From Calycina herbarum (taxonomy: Eukaryota; Ascomycota; Leotiomycetes; Helotiales; Pezizellaceae), in NCBI GenBank assembly GCA_001414485.1, contig LLEY01000037.1:372001-436000 (forward strand): DNA of 64,000 nucleotides. Reading direction: 5' to 3'. A model generated the notes under the pieces. The model made no database searches and was not told the DNA's origin. It saw nothing but the letters and a program-made list of their open reading frames with translations. Of this stretch, positions 58,980 to 64,000 are shown in pieces. How positions within the stretch are numbered: position 1 is the stretch's first letter; the number at the start of each line of letters is the position of its first letter. The position numbers were made by a program, and so were the translations under genes.

Positions 58980-60110
58980 TTACCGCTTCTTCCTGAAAAT
59001 TGCGTAGAGGGAGAGTCCCCCGTCCCGAGCATCCCCCCATTCTCTGTTCGCTTCGTCTTTGGCCAGCTTCTCCACAATACCTCGCGGATCATTGCGCTTC
59101 TGCTTCCGAGTAAGCCGCGAAAAGAACTCTTCGTACCGGCTCTCATATCTCAAGTGTGGGTCCTCCAACCATCCCATGTCGAGTTCCAATTCACCTTTCA
59201 AAAGACTCTCGACTTTCTTCAATTCTGCCTTGCAGTCGTTGATGTCTTCGGGGCTGTCGATCCTGAAAGGTTTGTCTGCCGTGGGATTCACTTCCCGCGG
59301 AAGTCAAAGACTTGTTCGTCTGATGGAATGCTCGTATTGGATCACGATCTCTCCGTCGGGGGCGAGTAATGAAGATCATGTGTGTAAGGCCTTTGCAATG
59401 CGTTCGGTGTATCTCTGCTTGAACAGAAGATCGTTTTGTCCTGGGGATTCGGGAGGCGCAACGATTTGGAGAACCCAGACGGCAAGGATTAAATCGACTT
59501 TCGCGCCGGCAAAGTGATTTTGAATATCGCTCATGCACTTTTCATCCTCGATGTCGCCTTCGAGAAATGTTGGCTTTTGCTTTCCCTCCTTGATTGCTTT
59601 TTCTCGGGCGGCTTTCGTCTTTTTCCATGCTTCCAACTCCGGTTTGAGGCTCTTGAGAGTATCTTGGAAATCCTTCTCCTTCCCCGGAAAATTTGCAAGG
59701 TTTCGTTGATACACATAGCTTCTGAGCATCGAGGCTCTCGATGTGTGCGTTTGGCTCGTTCTCCTCGTGGCGGGCCACTTCCACCATTTTCGGACTGCGA
59801 TCAACGCCTAGAACGTTGGTGTCGTAGTTTCCCTTCTCCCATATCTTCCATGATAGCGCACCACTGCCGCAACCCATATCAACGACCCTCTTTCCAGCGA
59901 CGGCGGCTTTGTCGGGGACGTATCTCTCGACAAAGTACTGCAGATCCTTGTCATGAAAGTAGGGCGCGGACGCAAGCTGCATGGGATAATCTTCTGCCCA
60001 TTTGTCCCAGGTTTCGACGTGGCGGGGTCTCCTCGAGAGGCATTGAAACTCATCATCTTGAAAACTTGCTGGAGGATGTGCAGTTCTTCCTCGGGGGAAA
60101 GCGGATCCAT
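58980..60110 (-). pseudogene. SAM-dependent methyltransferase, broken copy 2
   Basis: Tandem paralogue of the copy at 56311-57455. From the ATG ending at 60110 (M-D-P-L-S-P-E-E-E) the frame shifts at about 60055 into E-T-W-D-K-W-A-E-D-Y and the motif V-V-D-M-G-C-G-S-G-A-L. It shifts back at about 59725 into Y-Q-R-N-L-A-N-F-P-G-K-E-K-D and V-D-L-I-L-A-V-W-V-L-Q-I-V. Two in-frame TGA codons then interrupt it: one after A-K-A-L-H-T, one after R-R-T-S-L, on either side of G-E-I-V-I-Q-Y-E-H. It continues to a stop at 58980. With four lesions this copy is clearly non-functional unless heavily re-spliced. Confidence 0.75.
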
Positions 60111-61674
60111 GATAGAGATGTTGGTGTGTTGAAGTCAAGAATCAAGATGAGGTGTTGGAGGTGGATGTGGAAAGTGGAAATCGCCAGGCTTCCTGTTTAT
60201 ATACATCCCATTGCTCATTTGCTTCTATCCTAGAAAGACCTGGCGACATGCTTCTACCCTCCCATTGAGGCACTGGAAACTTTGTTTCAAAGCACATTTT
60301 GCGATGATAGGGTGCATCAACAAGTTTTGAGACATTTTTTGTTTGTCTTGCCTGGTCCGCTTTCACATCCGCAGAGCACTCAAACGAATCAACCCCCAAT
60401 GGTTGGTTGCCCGCTGAAATTCCTGTCTGGTAGTCAAAGTACAGCAAGCAGCATCCTTTTGTTTAGAAATGTGTTGAAGCAGGTGTTTACTTATTCTATT
60501 TCCTGCTTGCAGGGCATTGAGCATGTCCGTTTGTTGACTATCCACACACTACTTGCTGTTGGTTCAATCATATATAGCAGTTATAATTGAACCCTTTTGC
60601 TGTGTTTGTTTTGAGATAAAGGTATTGGATTTTAATGCTTTCTTTTCAAACGCTGAATGGAGTTGTGAATAGCTAACTTTGGGGAGAGGGATAAACTTCT
60701 ATCATAGTAGCAGGTGGAGAATTGAGAAAGAATGAAAAGGGGGAGGGGCTTGGGACTGTTCCTACAAAGCTCTTGGTGTTGCCACTGGAAGTTTCGTAGC
60801 ATGCCCTCATACGTTCTCGATAACGCAAAAGCGTTGTCTAGGTATGTATGTATGGAGGGGGAGACCGGAGGGGGAGTCGTGCCTTCCTTTCTTGCTCTCA
60901 ACATGTTACCTAGGTAGTTACCAAGTCGAGGCAAGATTTGTAAGTACTCCGTAGAAAGGGGCGACCTCGAGTCGACGGTCGTGAAAGCTTCAACTTTTAA
61001 ACATCGGCTATCCCTTCCCTTGCAAAGAGGAAAAAGAGCTTCTCGGGGCCATTCCGCCTCCCCATTTCCCCATGGAGTGGAAAGCCAAGCCCCTCGGAAA
61101 GAAAGCCGAATTTCTCACCACACCAAGACACCGAGACACCACCACCATCACACGTACATGCATGTGTACAACGTGCATCTAGATTTCATTCCACCGTCCC
61201 CTCATTCGCTCCTTCCACTCCCATGGTCAACTTCCGAATCAAGGTTATCTTCCATCGCGACTGCGTCATTGGCTACGGAGATACTGTTGAATGCGGGGTG
61301 ATGATGTTCCGGGGCAGCGGGGATGGATCCTTCCTTTTGAAGTGTAGATGGTGCTGAAGCTGGAAGGAGTGAACGAATGACGAGAGAATGGCGATGTGAT
61401 GCACCAGTGTAAATGCTTGCAAATGCTACATGAAGCTGGTGTGGGGACACCCGATTTTGATTTTTCGTGCCCATCCAGCCTTGTGTCGTGTCGTGCCGAG
61501 GGTAGAGTGCTTGTACTGAGAGAGGGGAATGACAAATTAGAACTAATCCATTTTCTTTTCTTAACACTGAGGGGTCATTCCTTCTTTTTTCCTCTTCCAT
61601 CCTGTTTTCTTCGATCTTCATTTTTAGCACGGCGAGAATTGATTGATCCGTGATCATATCACACAACCGCGATA
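60111..61674. other. Intergenic region upstream of the MFS gene
   Basis: About 1.56 kb. Several short frames on both strands (up to 193 codons at 61202-61783) show no domain. No gene supported. Confidence 0.5.
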
Positions 61675-63431
61675 ATGAATTCCCAAGACGACGCGAAGAT
61701 CGATACCATCTCACGAAGCAGCAACGAGAAGGGCAATTCCGATGTTCTCGAAGAACAACCTGCTCATCTCCTTTCTCTCCCACCAGATCCAGACGCGCAT
61801 CTCAGTCCCGAAGAGCGCGCTGCAATTGTTCGTTATCCCCTCACTCCCCCGTTCTTCACGCCCCCAATCTTGTACCAGCTAACACAAACCCCAGGATCGC
61901 AAACTACTATGGAAGCTCGATCTAACCCTCATCCCCTGGCTCTGCATCCTGTACCTCCTCGCCTTCCTCGACCGAACTAACATCGGAAACGCGAAGATTG
62001 ATGGCTTACAAAAAGATTTGCATAACATGTCCACGGGACGATATAATGCTACTCTTTCGATCTTCTTTGTTTCTTATAGTGTTTTTGAGCCGTTGACGAA
62101 TATCCTCCTGAAGAGAATGAGACCAAGTATCTTCATTCCTTTGATCATGGTTATCTGGGGATTGTGTATGACGTTTATGGGATTTGTGGAGAATTGGAGT
62201 GGGTTGATGGCTGCGAGAGTGAGTTATCTCCAATGGAATTGAGAGGAGTAAAGTACTGACGAGTGAAATTACAGTGGTTCCTAGGTCTCGCGGAAGCTGG
62301 ATTATTTCCTGGAATCAATTACTATCTATCCTGCTGGTATAAACGATCTGAATTCGGTGTCAGAGCAGCAATCTTCTTCTCAGCAGCAGCAGTCTCTGGC
62401 TCCTTCGGTGGATGTAAGTCTTTCCCCCTCGCTGCCCTTTCACCTCGCACTTTGGAGCTAACAAACCCACAGTACTCGCAGCAGCAATAACCAAAATGAA
62501 AGGTCTCGGCGGAAAACAAGGCTGGGCCTGGATCTTCATCCTCGAAGGCATAGTAACAGTCCTCTTCGGCCTCGCCTCAATCTGGTTCGTCCACGACTTC
62601 CCCGACGAAGCAACCTTTCTCAGCGAACAAGATCGTGCCCGCGTCATCCGCCGATTGAAGCAAGACCAACAATCTTCCGCCGAACATGAAGAATTTAAAA
62701 TGAAATACGTCTGGATGGCTGTCAAAGATTACAAGATGTGGCTTGGAATGCTTATATATATGGGTTGTGATATGCCACTCTATGCTTTCTCGTTGTTCTT
62801 GCCGAGTATTATTACGCAGATGGGGTATACGAGTACGAGAGCGCAGCTGTTGAGTGTGCCTCCGTATGCGGTTGCTGCTGTTTTGACGGTCGTTATTGGC
62901 TTTGTGGCCGATCGGACGAGACAGAGGGGTCTTTGTAATATCGCTACTAGTCTTGTGGGCATCGCGGGCTTTGCTATGTTACTGGGCAGTAGCAGTCCGC
63001 ATGTCAAGTATGCCGGAACTTTTATTGGGGCGCTGGGGATTTATCCTTGTATTTCCAATACTATTTCCTGGATGAGTAATAATATTGAGGGGAGTTATAA
63101 GAGAGGTGTTGTGCTCGTAAGTTTTCCATCCTCTTTCACTCACTTACACAATGCTAATTTATTGAAGGGCTTCGTCATCGGATGGGGAAATTTGAACGGA
63201 ATTGTCAGCTCGAATATCTACCAAAAACCTCCTTTCGTTAGTGGACACGCTACCGTTCTGGCTTATATGGTCGTTTGTCTACTTGGAGGAAGCATTACGC
63301 TCAGAACTCTACTTGCGAGAGAGAATAAAGCTAGGAGAGCGGGAGGAAGAGATGGCTGGGTTGAGGGGTTGAATGGGAAGGAGGTTGAAGCTCTGGGTGA
63401 CAAGAGACCGGACTTTTTCTATACTCTCTGA
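61675..63431 (+). CDS. MFS transporter, Dal5 / anion:cation symporter family
   Basis: Twelve-span major facilitator of the allantoate/nicotinate/vitamin permease type. Exons 61675-61827, 61895-62218, 62275-62413, 62473-63116, 63168-63431; 507 aa. The N-terminus is soluble and acidic, then L-L-W-K-L-D-L-T-L-I-P-W-L and F-L-D-R-T-N-I-G-N-A-K (loop after span 1), both family hallmarks. Others are W-F-L-G-L-A-E-A-G-L-F-P-G, W-A-W-I-F-I-L-E-G, F-P-D-E-A-T-F-L and the end G-D-K-R-P-D-F-F-Y-T-L. The first intron has a GTTCGT donor; the other four are normal. Substrate cannot be assigned; carboxylates, amides and vitamins are typical. Confidence 0.92.
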
Positions 63432-64000
63432 TTGAATCGGGTTGGGGTGAGGTGGTCTGATGTCGTTCTATAGAGGAGAATGAGGTTGTGGTAGGCGATA
63501 CAATACCTAGAATGTAATGCGATAAATATGATTTCGAGTTTATGCATATTATTTGCGAGAAATTTTTTTCTGTACGGAAGTCGTACGGAGACCCAACAGT
63601 TTTGATGTCTGACTTATGATAGATCTTATAGGAATCTGTTCTCGTTGAAACTCCAACACCGGGTGGAGCAACTTCCTTCCCTAAAAGCAGGGTATGCTGT
63701 GATTGGTGCTAAATCGAGCTACTTCGTCCCAGGCGTAACTATTACTGCAGATTTTGTGGGCTACCAGGGTTTTTGGCCGATTTCCATGGGGGGTTATTTC
63801 GCTTCTGCCGTAATAGTTTCGCCTGGGACGAAGTAGATAGAGTGGAGAATTCTGGGGAACATGGAAGAGCAGGAGAAATTGCTGGAATTAGTTGGGGTTT
63901 TTAGACTGAATTTGGATTGTAAATAGGAAAAGTTAATTGGGTTACCGTAATTGATAAAGGAGGTTGGTAAATAAAAAGCAAGGAAGGGAATTCCAAAGTT
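63432..64000. other. Right-edge non-coding region with inverted-repeat element
   Basis: About 570 bp downstream of the MFS gene. Apart from the 118-bp inverted-repeat element no feature is seen. Confidence 0.5.
63719..63836. mobile_element. MITE-like element, 118 bp with 32-bp terminal inverted repeats
   Basis: The left end 63719-63750 begins CTACTTCGTCCCAGGCG and is matched by the reverse complement of 63805-63836 at 30 of 32 positions (differences at positions 18 and 28). The 54-bp centre has no coding sense of its own. Short length, long near-perfect terminal inverted repeats and AT-rich surroundings fit a non-autonomous DNA transposon relic. No clear target-site duplication is visible, so the exact ends are uncertain. 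Confidence 0.65.

Noticed and set aside
59542..60138. Intact methyltransferase starting upstream of 60110
   Set aside because: That start is a TTG and its first residues are not family-like; the natural ATG at 60110 is in another frame, showing a frameshift.
61202..61783. 193-codon minus-strand frame overlapping the MFS start
   Set aside because: It runs into the first exon of a clear gene on the other strand and has no motif.

Overview
The window is nuclear DNA from a filamentous ascomycete (Pezizomycotina). Genes are split by short introns (mostly 45-70 nt) with GTRNGT donors, CTAAC/CTRAY branch sites and YAG acceptors. The gene set (Zn2Cys6 and C2H2 regulators, 2EXR proteins, ACR3, calnexin, an FMO-DUF6314 fusion) is typical of the group. 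Compact gene islands alternate with multi-kilobase, AT-rich, stop-dense blocks that look like RIP-degraded repeats. Overall style suggests Leotiomycetes/Helotiales, but that placement is an impression. Exon models were worked out by hand from reading frame, splice signals and family knowledge.

Layout. 1-4.6 kb: 5' part of an unrecognised gene (-), proteasome alpha subunit PRE10 type (+), RidA-like protein (+). 4.6-9.5 kb: AT-rich gene-poor block. 9.6-13.9 kb: methylthioribulose-1-phosphate dehydratase (-) and calnexin (+). 13.9-16.1 kb: AT-rich block sharing an exact inverted 20-mer with the first. 16.1-20.8 kb: CitE-like lyase (-) divergent from arsenite efflux gene ACR3 (+), then a small unknown gene. 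21.1-26.4 kb: a compact cluster of sugar transporter, phytanoyl-CoA-type dioxygenase and Zn2Cys6 regulator. 26.4-30.8 kb: no convincing gene. 30.8-37.4 kb: a very large low-complexity protein with about 19 tandem GW/WG units. 37.4-43.4 kb: gene-poor block. 43.4-50 kb: flavodoxin-like quinone reductase and a Crz1-type calcineurin-responsive factor. 51.1-53.2 kb: two head-to-head 2EXR genes. 53.6-60.1 kb: FMO-DUF6314 enzyme followed by two broken tandem methyltransferase copies. 61.7-63.4 kb: Dal5-type MFS transporter. A short inverted-repeat element lies near the right edge.

How the genes relate. Most island genes are unrelated housekeeping or stress functions: proteolysis, methionine salvage, ER folding, arsenite export, calcium signalling, quinone reduction. 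Two groups look functional: the 21-26 kb transporter/dioxygenase/regulator trio, and the 53-60 kb oxidoreductase with methyltransferase relics, possibly a decayed secondary-metabolism locus.

The most interesting signal is in the quinone reductase at 43.4-44.5 kb. Its family-length ORF ends in TGA followed by CTA, the best-known eukaryotic readthrough context. The same frame then runs 47 codons to a second stop and ends in a CaaX-like Cys-Thr-Ile-Leu, predicting a second, membrane-anchored isoform.
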